Part shown: one piece after another, positions 1 through 10,922 of the stretch
How the letters are laid out: each line of letters opens with the position of its first letter
Numbering within the stretch: the stretch's first letter is position 1
The notes under the pieces: model-generated
Told to the model about the DNA's origin: nothing
Databases searched by the model: none
The model's input: only the letters and a program-made list of their open reading frames with translations
From: Rhizophagus irregularis
Lineage: Eukaryota; Glomeromycota; Glomeromycetes; Glomerales; Glomeraceae
Assembly (NCBI RefSeq): GCF_026210795.1
Contig: NC_089429.1
Coordinates: 5,642,001-5,706,000 of the forward strand
Reading direction: 5' to 3'
DNA length: 64,000 bases
Program-made: the position numbers and the translations under genes

Positions 1-1465
1 TTATCAGTAGCTTTGGAAATTCGGTATGATGTTAAGTCGAGCGAATTTGTTTCCGAGAATAAAAATCTTGAACTGAAGCTACGGAGTATTAGCATAGAAA
101 CTGACACACCTATTAATACAGCTTTACCCAAAAAAAATTATCTTCATATTAAAGGCGATGTAAATTTGGATTAAATGAAATACAAATCCGGCTTACGATA
201 TAAATATGAAGAGATGACGAACAACAACAATGAATTAACGCTTCAAATTCGTACTATCCCAAATCGAATATTGAGTGGCATTTGCTGTTTAAAATTGGAA
301 GAGAGTGCGCCTACTAGAAAATATTGCCTCAAATAGACCTAGGCTTCAGTGCAAAAAAAATCTGGGAAAGTGTTCTTAATACAACTATCGTTTTAAAAGA
401 ATCAAAAAGGCTTTAATCAATTTTTGTCAAGGTAATATTTCTACGAATTTGGTTAAAAATGTTATTGATGAAAAAAATTAATTGCTTTAATATATAGGTT
501 TGAAATCACCTTAAAATTTTACTTATTGGGAAATCGCATTTTACGATCATGTTTTGACTGCAGCCATAATTCAGGGGCAGCGGTTAGTACAATAACAAAT
601 GAATTGAGAAAAGAATTGGCGGGACTAAGTAATATTAGGTTCGTATTAGCAAACGGTAAAGTGTAGCATCATTAGGGAGCCCACTGAACTACTGAAGCAT
701 TAGAAGAATTATCAAGTGCTTCGAAAGTTATTCATGATGAAGAGGTAATCATCAAGGTATTTCACTTCCGACTATCAGTGATTTGGAATTATGTAGGAAT
801 TATAATAAATCACATCTTTTATTGTTTCTGAACATTTAAAAGAAAATCCAGAACTGATTACTACAGCATCAAATATTTATAATTAAGGAATCATTATGTG
901 GATAATTGATTGTTATAAATTACCCCACGAAGAATTCAAGAATGATCGATATGATATAGCAGTTAAAGGTCTACGTCCAAGATATTCCAACAATTTAACA
1001 ACTTATGCAGAACTTATGATGATCCAGAAAAACGCCCAAAAGTATTTAAATTAAAAAATATATTTTTTTATGTGGAAAAAAATATTATTCAAACCATAAA
1101 GAATGTTTTATTACTGAAATGGAAAGATTACATAGGATCAAAAATTCTGCCCTACTTTGTAGTTCTTGGAAATCAAGAAAAAGTACGTAGTAACTAATTC
1201 ATAAAAAATGAAAAAGTAAGGATCTTTTTATTTATATTCTTTGTACTTAAATCATTAATTTTTTTATTTTATTAAAACATATAGAAGATAATGTTTTATC
1301 ATGTGAACTTTTTGTTGGAGCTTTTCCTTCAACGGTTAATTTTGAAAATTCAAATGACGATAATAGCGATGATAGCGCGAATCTTATCTTTATATCCTTT
1401 CTGCGGGTGTTGCAGATGGTAATTCCAGGTTGTTTTGTCTAAATGATAAATAGTGCAAATTTCTT
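1..1465 (+). pseudogene. Decayed gene of unknown family, copy 1 (enters from window edge)
   Basis: No long frame is open, but stretches of codon-like sequence line up with 8515-10290: the block near 38-110 matches 8690-8760 almost base for base, the block near 1060-1160 (a Cys-Gly-Lys-Lys-Tyr-Tyr-like peptide) matches 9900-10000, and an acidic last exon near 1290-1460 matches 10110-10290. Many stops and indels interrupt it. The family is not recognised. The conceptual product would have a charged coiled-coil-like front, a small cysteine-rich part and an acidic tail. It lies upstream of a BED-Sel1 gene, as its paralogue does, so the two genes were duplicated together. Confidence 0.5.
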
Positions 1466-3050
1466 CATGTGATCACGTTCAAATAACACCTTTATTCGTT
1501 TTTGTAGTTCATCTTAATTTTTCACATCAACGATCAATCAACTGGAGATTTTCTCTTGGCGTCCACATTCGATCGCGGATCTACTACCTAATGACATTTA
1601 TTTACTTCTACACGGATTTATTCCAATTTCCAATCAGTTTATCTTCCTTTGTTTTGGATCTAATTACAAAGCAATCAGTAGCGCACCATTTTATCCTTTC
1701 CACGTCCATATTTTTATAAATAACACAATCGACCAAATCTGGTTCTTTCCTGGGAAAAACAGCAAGGCATCACTAAACTAATGAAAAAATAAATCGCAAG
1801 TCATCAAATCAGCAATGAACAGTCAGAATCTCCACAAGAATATAATGCACCCTTCGAGAAGGATAACAATAAGATATTCCTCCAGATCAACCGATAGTTG
1901 ATCACGGGTACCTCTTCCTACAGTGGCAGCTGAGTTCTACATAGACATTTAACGTTCTTATCGAATCCTATTACTTTTCATTTACTGACAACATAGTTAC
2001 TTAGCTTGTACCCCTCGGAGAAATTCAATCCTTTTCTATGGGTAGGAAGACGGCAACTCTTTCTGGGGGCTTGAAAAAATTATAAGGACTACGTGTTAAA
2101 ATATGGGTTTCTTTTCTTTTAGTTTAGAATTTCTTTTTCACAGTTGTAATTTTTCAGCAAATAAAATAAATAAATAAAATAAAATCTTAATTTTTATGCT
2201 CGTGAGCAATGTTCTTTAACTATAGTTTATGCATTTAACTGATCAAAGCTATGTTTAATTTGTACCTAAATTTATTGATCTTATAAATAAAATACAGTTC
2301 ATCTAATCACTAATATAAAAAGCCTAAGGCTAATAGAATATCGACATAAAATTTTGTATCATTAATCAAAATGAGTTCTTTATCACAATTACACCAAACC
2401 ATCCTTTTTGTTCTAATAATTTGTATCTAAGCTTCTTGAAATATTCACGAATGTTGAAAACGTGCATAATCAAGAGGTAGAAGTTTTGAAGTTAAAACTC
2501 GCAAAATAAAAATGAGAGAAATTAATTAAAAATTACTGGTTTTCCAAATGCATAACTCTTAAATGATAGGAACTATTATTTCTCAAATATAAATAAATCT
2601 TTATGAATTGACATTCCTGATACAAGTTTCGACGATTAGTATTATTTATTTCATGGTTTTTTCCCGAAGGAAAAAAACCCCTAATGTTCCCTTCCCATGA
2701 AATAAATGGGTAATCCCCTGGAACGTGTCAGTCGGTGTCACTCATTAAATATTAAACTTAACTATAAATTAGTAATTTCCCGATTTTTAAAAATTAGTAT
2801 GGTGATCATGAGTGACACTTAGTGCGACGGGAGATTATATTACAATTAATTTTATTATAATTAAATAGTTTTATTAGTTTAATGTTAGTTACACCAATTT
2901 CTCTTCGTAATTTGTTCTGCGGAGATTACATTTATTTAATTCTCCAACTATTTATGGGGTCAAGGCAGTGTAACATTTTGTAAATTCAAAAATAGTGGAC
3001 GTTAATTAACCATTTTTTTCGTTACATTTTTTTTGTAACACAATTCCTTT
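1466..3050. other. AT-rich intergenic stretch
   Basis: I see no credible gene. An 88-codon plus-strand frame at 1453-1719 has no supporting context. The stretch contains the dispersed repeat at 2637-2830 and ends in the promoter of the first Sel1 gene. Confidence 0.5.
2637..2830. repeat. Dispersed repeat with 13-bp inverted arms
   Basis: Sequence around a TTCATGG…AAAAACCCCTA…GTGTCACTCATTAAAT core recurs at about 58003-58190. Here arms ATTTATTTCATGG (2644-2656) and CCATGAAATAAAT (2695-2707) are exact inverse complements around a loop of about 38 bp. This fits a small foldback or MITE remnant; no target duplication was identified. Confidence 0.45.
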
Positions 3051-3066
3051 TTTACACTAGTGTAAA
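3051..3066. promoter_or_regulatory. Perfect 16-bp palindrome upstream of a BED-Sel1 gene
   Basis: TTTACACTAGTGTAAA is a perfect palindrome 78 bp before the ATG at 3144. An imperfect version (TTTATACTAGCGTAAA) lies at 10814-10829 before the second BED-Sel1 gene. A TATATA stretch near 3078-3087 sits between it and the ATG. Its conservation in position suggests a dimeric regulator site; the regulator is unknown. Confidence 0.4.
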
Positions 3067-3143
3067 TTTTCACAATTTTTATATATTCATTTATTTTTAA
3101 TCAGCTGGACATAATTACAACTAAACAAGAAACTAAATACCAG

Positions 3144-5642
3144 ATGATAAAAAAAGTGAGAAAGAAAGGTCCCGTTTGGGCACATTTCATTATTGTAGAT
3201 AAGAGTAATAATTCGCATCCTCCTGTACAATGTAAATATTGTTCTAAAAAGTATCAACGAGCTGTTCCTGAACGAATGCAAGTCCATCTTGACAAATGTC
3301 CAAAAGCACCGATTATTGCAAAATCACAATCCGGAAAACAACCAGTAATTGATGACTTTAATGATCGTATGAGTGAAGATGATCAGAATGCTAACGTTTT
3401 ATCTTCTCAACATTTTTTTCATCGTCTTCAGCCACCTTTTAAGTTACAAAATAGTGAAGAAATAAATATGCAAACAGATTATAGTGATCAAACAGAATCT
3501 CACACTAATATATATCATTTAGGATATTGTTATCAGCACGGAATAGGGATTGAAAGAAATGAAACAAGAGCATTTCAATTATATAAAGAAGCAGCTGAAA
3601 ATGGTCATATTAATTCAAAATATAATCTTGGAAGATGCTATCAACATGGAATAGGAATTGAAAAAAATGAAATTAAAGCATTTGAATTATTTAAAGAAGC
3701 TGCTCAAAAAGGTCATGTTACTTCAATATATGAACTTGGAAAATGCCATCAAGATGGAATAGGAATCGAAATAAATAAAATTAAAGCAATTGAATTTTAT
3801 GAAAAATCAGCTGAAAAAGGTCATATTACTTCAACATATGAACTTGGAAAATGTTTTAAATATGGAATAGGAACTGAAATAAATGATATTAAAGCGTTTG
3901 AATTTTATAAAGAAGCGGCTCAAAAAGGTCATATCACTTCGATATATGAACTTGGAGAGTGTTTTAAATATGGAATAGGAACTGAAATAAATGAAATTAA
4001 AGCTTTTAAATTTTATAAAGAAGCGGCCCAAAAGGGTCATATTATTTCGATATACGAGCTTGGGAAATGTTTTAAATATGGAATAGGAACTGAAATAAAT
4101 GATATTAAAGCGTTTGAATTTTATAAAGAAGCGGCTCAAAAAAGCCATATTACTTCAATATACGAGCTTGGAGAATGTTATCAATATGGAATAGGAACTG
4201 AAAGAGATGAAACTAAAGCATTTGAATTATATAATGAAGCAGATAAATTAGGTGGTTTTGAGTCATTGTATAAACTTGGAGAATGTTATCAATATGGGAT
4301 AGGAATTGAAAAAAATGAAATTAAAGCATTTGAATATTACAAATTAGCTGCTAATTTAGATGATTCTGAGTCATTGCATAAACTTGGAGAATGTTATCAA
4401 TATGGAATAGGGACTGAAAAAGATGGAACTAAAGCATTTGAATCATATAAAGAAGCGGCTCAAAATGATAATATTGATTCAATATTTCAACTTGGAATTT
4501 GTTATCAACATGGAATTGGAACTGAAAAAAATGAAATTAAAGCATTTGAATATTACAAATTAGCTGCTAAATTAGGCGATTCAGAGTCATTGCATAAACT
4601 TGGAGAATGTTATCAATATGGAATAGGGACTGAAAAAGATGGAACTAAAGCATTTGAATCATATAAAGAAGCGGCTCAAAATGATCATATTTATTCAATA
4701 TATCAACTTGGAATTTGTTATCAACATGGAATTGGAACTGAAAAAAATGAAATTAAAGCATTTGAATATTATAAATTAGCTGCTAAATTAGGCGATTCAG
4801 AGTCATTGCATAAACTTGGAGAATGTTATCAATATGGAATAGGGACTGAAAAAGATGGAACTAAAGCATTTGAATCATATAAAGAAGCGGCTCAAAATGA
4901 TCATATTTATTCAATATATCAACTTGGAATTTGTTATCAACATGGAATTGGAACTGAAAAAAATGAAATTAAAGCATTTGAATATTATAAATTAGCTGCT
5001 AAATTAGGCGATTCAGAGTCATTGCATAAACTTGGAGAATGTTATCAATATGGAATAGGGACTGAAAAAGATGGAACTAAAGCATTTGAATCATATAAAG
5101 AAGCGGCTCAAAATGATCATATTTATTCAATATATCAACTTGGAATTTGTTATCAACATGGAATTGGAACTGAAAAAAATGAAATTAAAGCATTTGAATA
5201 TTATAAATTAGCTGCTAAATTAGGCGATTCTGAATCATTGCATAAACTTGGAGAATGTTATCATTATGGAATAGGGACTGAGAAAGATGGAACTAAAGCA
5301 TTTGAATCATATAAAGAAGCGGCTCAAAATGATCATATTTATTCAATATATCAACTTGGAATTTGTTATCAGTATGAAATAGGAACTGAAAAAGATGAAA
5401 TCAAAGCATTTGAATCATATAAAAAAGCAGCTAAATTAGGTATTTCCCGTTCATTTCATAAACTTGGAGAATGTTATCAATATGGAATAGGGACTGAAAA
5501 AGATGAAACTAAGGCATTTGAATCATATAAAGAAGCTCAAAATGATATTAATATTGATTCAATATATCAACTTAGAATTTGTTATCAACATGGAATTGGA
5601 ACTGAAAAAAATGAAATTAAAGCATTTGAATTACAAAGATGA
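3144..5642 (+). CDS. BED-type zinc finger plus about 20 Sel1 repeats (832 aa)
   Basis: Single-exon gene. Residues 9-52 form a BED-like finger: a Trp-x-His-Phe front (W12, F15), then C30-x2-C33-x14-H48-x3-C52. A polar linker to about residue 115 leads into about 20 Sel1 units of 36 aa with the LGxCYxxGIGxExxxxKAF…YKEAA pattern. Sel1 units fold as TPR-like helical pairs used as protein scaffolds, and BED fingers bind DNA and are typical of hAT transposases, so a DNA- or chromatin-linked adaptor is an inference. No kinase domain, signal peptide or membrane segment is seen. The start is supported by the same ATG context in two paralogues (10923 and minus-strand 16594). Units 9-18 alternate two subtypes and include copies identical at DNA level. 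The C-terminus is cut by a frame loss at 5640; Sel1-like sequence continues out of frame to about 5745. Confidence 0.85.
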   Translation: MIKKVRKKGPVWAHFIIVDKSNNSHPPVQCKYCSKKYQRAVPERMQVHLDKCPKAPIIAKSQSGKQPVIDDFNDRMSEDDQNANVLSSQHFFHRLQPPFKLQNSEEINMQTDYSDQTESHTNIYHLGYCYQHGIGIERNETRAFQLYKEAAENGHINSKYNLGRCYQHGIGIEKNEIKAFELFKEAAQKGHVTSIYELGKCHQDGIGIEINKIKAIEFYEKSAEKGHITSTYELGKCFKYGIGTEINDIKAFEFYKEAAQKGHITSIYELGECFKYGIGTEINEIKAFKFYKEAAQKGHIISIYELGKCFKYGIGTEINDIKAFEFYKEAAQKSHITSIYELGECYQYGIGTERDETKAFELYNEADKLGGFESLYKLGECYQYGIGIEKNEIKAFEYYKLAANLDDSESLHKLGECYQYGIGTEKDGTKAFESYKEAAQNDNIDSIFQLGICYQHGIGTEKNEIKAFEYYKLAAKLGDSESLHKLGECYQYGIGTEKDGTKAFESYKEAAQNDHIYSIYQLGICYQHGIGTEKNEIKAFEYYKLAAKLGDSESLHKLGECYQYGIGTEKDGTKAFESYKEAAQNDHIYSIYQLGICYQHGIGTEKNEIKAFEYYKLAAKLGDSESLHKLGECYQYGIGTEKDGTKAFESYKEAAQNDHIYSIYQLGICYQHGIGTEKNEIKAFEYYKLAAKLGDSESLHKLGECYHYGIGTEKDGTKAFESYKEAAQNDHIYSIYQLGICYQYEIGTEKDEIKAFESYKKAAKLGISRSFHKLGECYQYGIGTEKDETKAFESYKEAQNDINIDSIYQLRICYQHGIGTEKNEIKAFELQR
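4376..5455 (+). repeat. Five tandem 216-bp units (Sel1 double repeats)
   Basis: The same word begins at 4376, 4592, 4808, 5024 and 5240, exactly 216 bp (72 codons, two Sel1 units) apart. The units at 4592-4807 and 4808-5023 look identical base for base, and the next differs at about two positions near its end. The period keeps the frame, pointing to recent growth by unequal crossing-over or slippage. Confidence 0.9.
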
Positions 5643-5790
5643 TGAATTGGGCGATTTAGATTAATTGTGTGATATTATCAATATGGAATAGAACTGAAAT
5701 AGACATAATCAATGCAAATGAATTATATACAAATTACTGTAATCGTAGATATAGTCATGAAATATTCTATTTTGAATATATGATTTAATT
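5643..5790 (+). pseudogene. Out-of-frame tail of the Sel1 gene
   Basis: After the stop, Sel1-like DNA (…TATCAATATGGAATAG…AATGAATTATATAC…) continues in shifted frames. The same closing motif with extra sequence is in frame at the end of the 10923-12881 paralogue. The annotated stop therefore reflects a small indel, and an older allele probably ran about 30 residues longer. Confidence 0.6.
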
Positions 5791-8514
5791 GTATTTTTCT
5801 TAACATTTTATATTTGTAGATTGGGACGTGATCGGTATGTAAATATAATTATATTTAGAGACTAGAATATAAATAATTATTTGTGCTTCTTTCAATTTGG
5901 TAAAGTTTTTTACAATTAGGATTTTAATTTTCTTTGAATGACTGTGTCATCCTCCATTTTATTTAAAATTATTATAATTTTTATACAATGTCATAAAGAA
6001 AATTATAGTTAGATTTGGGGAAAATTGAAATTCTAAATAATTTTTAATGCAAATGTACGAATTTTCCAATTTATATTAAATATGCTATTATTTTATTACT
6101 ACAAAAATATATTGTTTTATTATGTTGTTAAATCTATATAACTAAAAAAATTTAACGTTTGGATTAGTCTCCGCATAAATAATTTGAATTGTGTAACTTG
6201 AAATTCATGCCATATAATTAAAACCCATGACATGCCTCCGCCTGATCTATTTATGGTCAAAAACTATTCGATCCGAGTGCATTCCAATCAACTAACCCAA
6301 TTTCAGTTTTACCTCAATCGGAATTTTTTTTTCTGATTATCAGTTAATTTTTTTGTCCCGATTTTTTTTTTAAATGCTTTTTTTAAATTTTTCATTTTTT
6401 TTTGAAAAAATTTTTTTTTTTATTAATAATCCTATTGTTTCGGTCTTTTAAGACCGATTATTTTTTTAATCTTTTTTTTTAGACCGTTATTGTCCTTTTT
6501 TTTCAGAATTTTTTTCGGTACTTATTTTTTTTTTCAGATTCCTTTTATTTCCTTTTTTTTTAAACCGATTTCTTTCTTTATCCTTTTTCTTTCCCCAAAG
6601 TTTTTTTAAATTTTTTTTCTTTTTCTTTCAATTTTTTTTCCCGTTTCTTATCTTAAAGCCCGAAATAAAATATTATATTAAATATATTTACAAAATTATT
6701 ATTATTATTTTTTTTTAAAACCAATAACATGTAGGAAAATTGACCGACGTTAATAGAAAGATGATTAAGATTTTTATTATTATAGCCAAATCCATATCCG
6801 AAATTCTCTTAAAAATTTTAACTCAAATGGTTTAGCTAAATTAATAATTTATCGAGTAAGATGAGTATCAAAAGAATAATAATAAATGAAATGAACAGAT
6901 TCTAATACATTTAATTGTCAAATATTTTTCCTAAGTTGGTTATAAGTTTAAGATTGACGACATATTATAAAATAAGAAAATTTATAATGATCATCACCGT
7001 TGGCCAGAATTATCAATTTTTACCGGCACTATATTTTTTTAATGCTGGTCGATCGTCATAATTTTAGTCACCAGGGTTGAATCATAAAAATATTTGTACA
7101 GTAGTATTTCATAAAATACTTCTAAAAAATTAATATATTTTTATTGATGGTTATTTTTTCACAATTCCTTAATTAATCCGAATTTCATTCTACACTCAAA
7201 CGTCAAATCATTAATATAAATAGCTACATTGTTGTAAATATAATTTATATCATTCTAAATTTCTAATATTATAAATACATATTATTTTATTATTTTTTGT
7301 TAACTAATTATTATCATATTAAATTCCTAATTATAAACAAAAAAAACTACTGTAACCATCTTTAATTTACTTAGTGTTACATTATAATACTAAATTTTTC
7401 TATTTAAACAAACTCATCGGTCTCGGTGCGAAGCAACGGGTGACTGCTAGTAAAAACTAAACAAATGATCATTTATCGGAGTTTTTTCCAGAATTTTTTT
7501 TATAGGGTATATTTGTTAATTTATTCCAATCGTTCTCTTTCCTATTTTATTAATAATATTTTCATTTTGACGGTGTTGTGCTTGTCGCAAAGACTTTAAA
7601 AACAGATCGAATATTATTTTGGTACGCAAACGAAAGATATCAATTGTACCTAGTCTGACCAAGCAGAAATAACTGTTATTCGACCTCAAAAGGTTAAAAT
7701 TTTTAATCTTTTAAAACGTGTCCTCAGAATTCAGTCCAACATATAAAGAAGTGGTTAATTTATGGTGTATATTCAATTTAATCTTTCTGATTCGATAAAA
7801 TTTTATGTACTGTGATGATATTGACAAATTAAATTCATATCCAATTTTGAACAATTAGGACGAGCAAATAATGATAATAGAATCGGGTTATATAAATAAC
7901 TAAGAGAGAAGAGATATTGGATATTCCGATAGATATTTTGTAAATTGTACTGATCGTTCGTACTCAATCACAAATTTCTTAATTTGTAGCAAAATCAATT
8001 GCATATGCAAAATTCTGTAACAAATTAAAATAATCATGTGGTAAGGACAATACATATATTACATAATAATAATTTTGTGTTATGTAAGATTTATCTTAAC
8101 TGCATTACATAACGATTATTTCCTTTATAGTCCACCAAGCTGATCAACGTATTTATTAACAATTAACACGATTATTTTTGTCAATTATAGATTTTGTAAT
8201 CAAAAATAGCTGGTCACATTTTTAGGGGTTAGTAATTTCTTAAAATAGTATGAGAATTGATTTTTTAATTTTTTTTTCTTTTTTTTATAAATTTTTATTT
8301 TTCTCAAAAAAAAAAAAGAAAGAAAGAAATTCATTCTATATGATGCAAAAAAAGATTTTTATACTTTTATAATATTCATCTACGATTAATACCGTTTGAC
8401 AAAAAATAATTAGTATCATAAACTGTAAACGAAATAAAAAATGATAATATACGTATGCTATCAAATAAAAATAATGTTAAAAAGAAAGAAAACTTCACGT
8501 TGAAAATGATTCCG
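5791..8514. other. Intergenic region with low-complexity tracts
   Basis: No gene is visible. 6325-6660 is a T-rich tract with scattered C and G. 7751-7830 is homologous to the DNA flanking the Tc1 element at 23677-23735 and serves as its empty site. 8270-8330 is a poly(T)/poly(A) foldback. A possible Helitron 3' end is listed separately. Confidence 0.5.
7424..7451 (+). mobile_element. Possible Helitron 3' terminus
   Basis: A GC-rich island in AT-rich DNA holds a short imperfect hairpin (TGC-GAA-GCA core at 7427-7435, extended with bulges to about 7440), followed after 6 bp by CTAG then T (7447-7451). A subterminal hairpin and a CTRR-T end are Helitron hallmarks. No matching 5' TC end or Rep/helicase gene was found, so this would be a non-autonomous or truncated copy. 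Confidence 0.35.
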
Positions 8515-10290
8515 TATTAAAGTCATCGGATTATGAATTAGATAATAGTAATAATGAAGAGTTTAAATCAGAACTGGATGATGATGAGGAAAATGATAAA
8601 TCTAATAAGCGAAGAACGTATCACTCTGTTATCTACAAATCAAGACGATGATGAATCAGGCACTTCGGAATTCAAAATGTTAAAGTCGAACAAGTTTGTT
8701 TCCGAGAATAGTAATCTTAAACTGGAACAACCAAATGTTAGCATAGAAACTGATACGCGAAAAAATAATTTCATGATAAAGATAATGTAAATTTGGATCG
8801 GAAATTTACTATTTAAATATTAACATCAAAATACAAATCCGGCTCGTAATATATAAGGAAGTCATTCTAAGTATGAAGTGATAATAAAAATAACAAGATT
8901 TTTTTTCAATCTATGAGAAACAATGTGAAATTAAATAAGTTAAAGCCGTTTTCAGAACTTATCAAGACAAGAAATTTGTAATTAAATACGAAGATATGAT
9001 GAAGAACAAGAAGAAATTAATATTTTATTTGTAATATCCTAGAACAATATTGGATGGCGTTTGCTTAATATGTTTACGTTCTATTGGTTGCTAACAATTC
9101 TCGAAATTTTGAACAAAATTTTAAGAATTGGGCGAGCGGTACTCGGAGTTGATGAATTAATCCGAAATAGACAATTAGTTAGATGCATTGGATAGTTTAA
9201 GCTATCTCTAATGGTGAATTTGGTTAGATATTTAAAAGGTATAATTCCATGAATTTAGTTTATTTAGTAATAAAATGGTATTAACGAAAAGTATAATGGC
9301 TTTAAAAAATAGATTTGAATCATAAAATTTTTATTTAATCGCGAAAATCACGTGCTGCGATGTTTTGGAATCATGAGACTACAAAGACAAGGCTCATAAA
9401 ATGCCGAAAGTTACTAAAAAAGGCCAAAACCAAACTTATATATGATGATGATGATGATGCGGCCAAATGATGGTATGGTTGCTTGTTCAATTATACCACA
9501 AGACATCTAATAATGTTTATTTCACTTGGTATAAATCGTTAAAAATATTAGAATTATCAAGTGCCCTCGAAGCTATTCATAATAAAGGGAAGGCATGTGG
9601 ATGATTGTTGTAAAACTTATGGTAAATTTTAGCTTTTTACTGACTAAGTCTTTAATTATCTTACGAAAAATTCAAGTATGATCGTTCAGATTAAAGATTG
9701 GCGTCCAAAAATTCAAAGGATGTTTCAACAGACGGTAAAGATTCGAACAAACAATACAACTTGTATGGCGTATATCGTTGCATCAGGGCAGCACCATTGT
9801 CATCCGAAATAGCCGAGGATCTTTGGGTATTGTGTTTAAAGTGTCATAAACACATCGCCGGACTTACCAATGTAGAAGTGGATCGGGCGTCCTATTTATA
9901 ATGCGGAAAAAAAATATTATTCTAACCCTGAATGATTTTTATTGCTAAAAGGAAAGGTTGCGTAGGATCAAAATTCAGTTCTGTAATTTTCTTGAAAATC
10001 AAGAAATTAAAATTCATAAGGTAAAAAAAGTGAAAAAATAAGGATCTTCATTTATATTCTTTATACTTAAATCATTGTCATTAATTCATTTCTTTTTTAA
10101 TTTATAACAGTATATAGAAGATAATGTTTTTGTTTTATCTTGTGAACTTTTGAATTTAAAAAATTTAAATGATGATGATGATAACGCGAATCTTGCTACT
10201 GGACATCCAAATTTGTTTTGTAATGATTAATAGTGTTCGCGTTATCAAATTTCCTCCATGTAATCACATTCAAATAATTCGTGAGTGTAT
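8515..10290 (+). pseudogene. Decayed gene of unknown family, copy 2
   Basis: Paralogue of the sequence at 1-1465. Open pieces survive at 8554-8790 (acidic, charged) and 9698-9901, where a Cys-x2-Cys-His-Lys-His cluster followed by Cys-Gly-Lys-Lys suggests a small zinc-binding module. The last acidic piece (10110-10230) contains an in-frame run of GAT codons. Frames are repeatedly broken, and a (GAT)n microsatellite lies near 9442-9459. It precedes the second BED-Sel1 gene, mirroring copy 1. Function is unknown; introns may explain some of the apparent breaks. Confidence 0.5.
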
Positions 10291-10813
10291 CTTAATTTCG
10301 TTAATTCAATATAAAATCTTTATTTCCAAATCATTTTCTAAGCGATACTTATTTTTGGTAATTTCAATAAAATTGAATTATTAATAATTATTTAAGCTTT
10401 CTTTAAACTTGAAAATTATTAACCACAATGTAAAATTTGAAGATTACTAGTTGCATAACTTTAGAATGATAGAACCAATATTATTGGTTTTCCTGATAAT
10501 AAGTTATACGACTTTATCTTAAATACGAATCATTTTTATTATGGTATAATTGAAGGAGATTGTGTCGCTTCTTTGAGTTAATTAACAATTCGTTACAGAA
10601 TTATCCGGAAAAAAAAATATAAAGTGATTCCTTATAGTCAAATTTTGAAACATCGGGTATTTTTTTTTTTTAGAATAATTTAGAGATACTGTTACACTAA
10701 TTTTCTATTAATAATATTCATTACAGTTTATGGAGTTAACTCGCAGCATGTAACAACATTCCCTATACATAATTTCGTTAATTAACAAATTTATGTTGTA
10801 GATAATTTCCTTT
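10291..10813. other. Promoter-side intergenic region of the second BED-Sel1 gene
   Basis: AT-rich, with no gene seen. A TATATATATATA stretch at about 10841-10852 lies about 70-80 bp before the ATG at 10923, a spacing similar to the other TATA-like runs in this window. Confidence 0.4.
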
Positions 10814-10829
10814 TTTATACTAGCGTAAA
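10814..10829. promoter_or_regulatory. Imperfect palindrome upstream of a BED-Sel1 gene
   Basis: TTTATACTAGCGTAAA corresponds to the perfect palindrome at 3051-3066 with two changes, 94 bp before its ATG. Confidence 0.35.
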
Positions 10830-10922
10830 TTAATTAATTTATATATATATAATTCACTTTTTTTTATCGTTGACAATTATTTTCTTTTATATAACTAATC
10901 AAAAAACTAGTATATATACCGA

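Noticed and set aside
3831-4148. Minus-strand 105-codon frame inside the Sel1 gene
   Set aside because: A shadow of the repeats: the frame itself repeats with the Sel1 period. The same applies to 11220-11474.
4376-5455. CRISPR-like regular repeats
   Set aside because: The units are contiguous 216-bp coding repeats with no unique spacers, in a eukaryotic setting.
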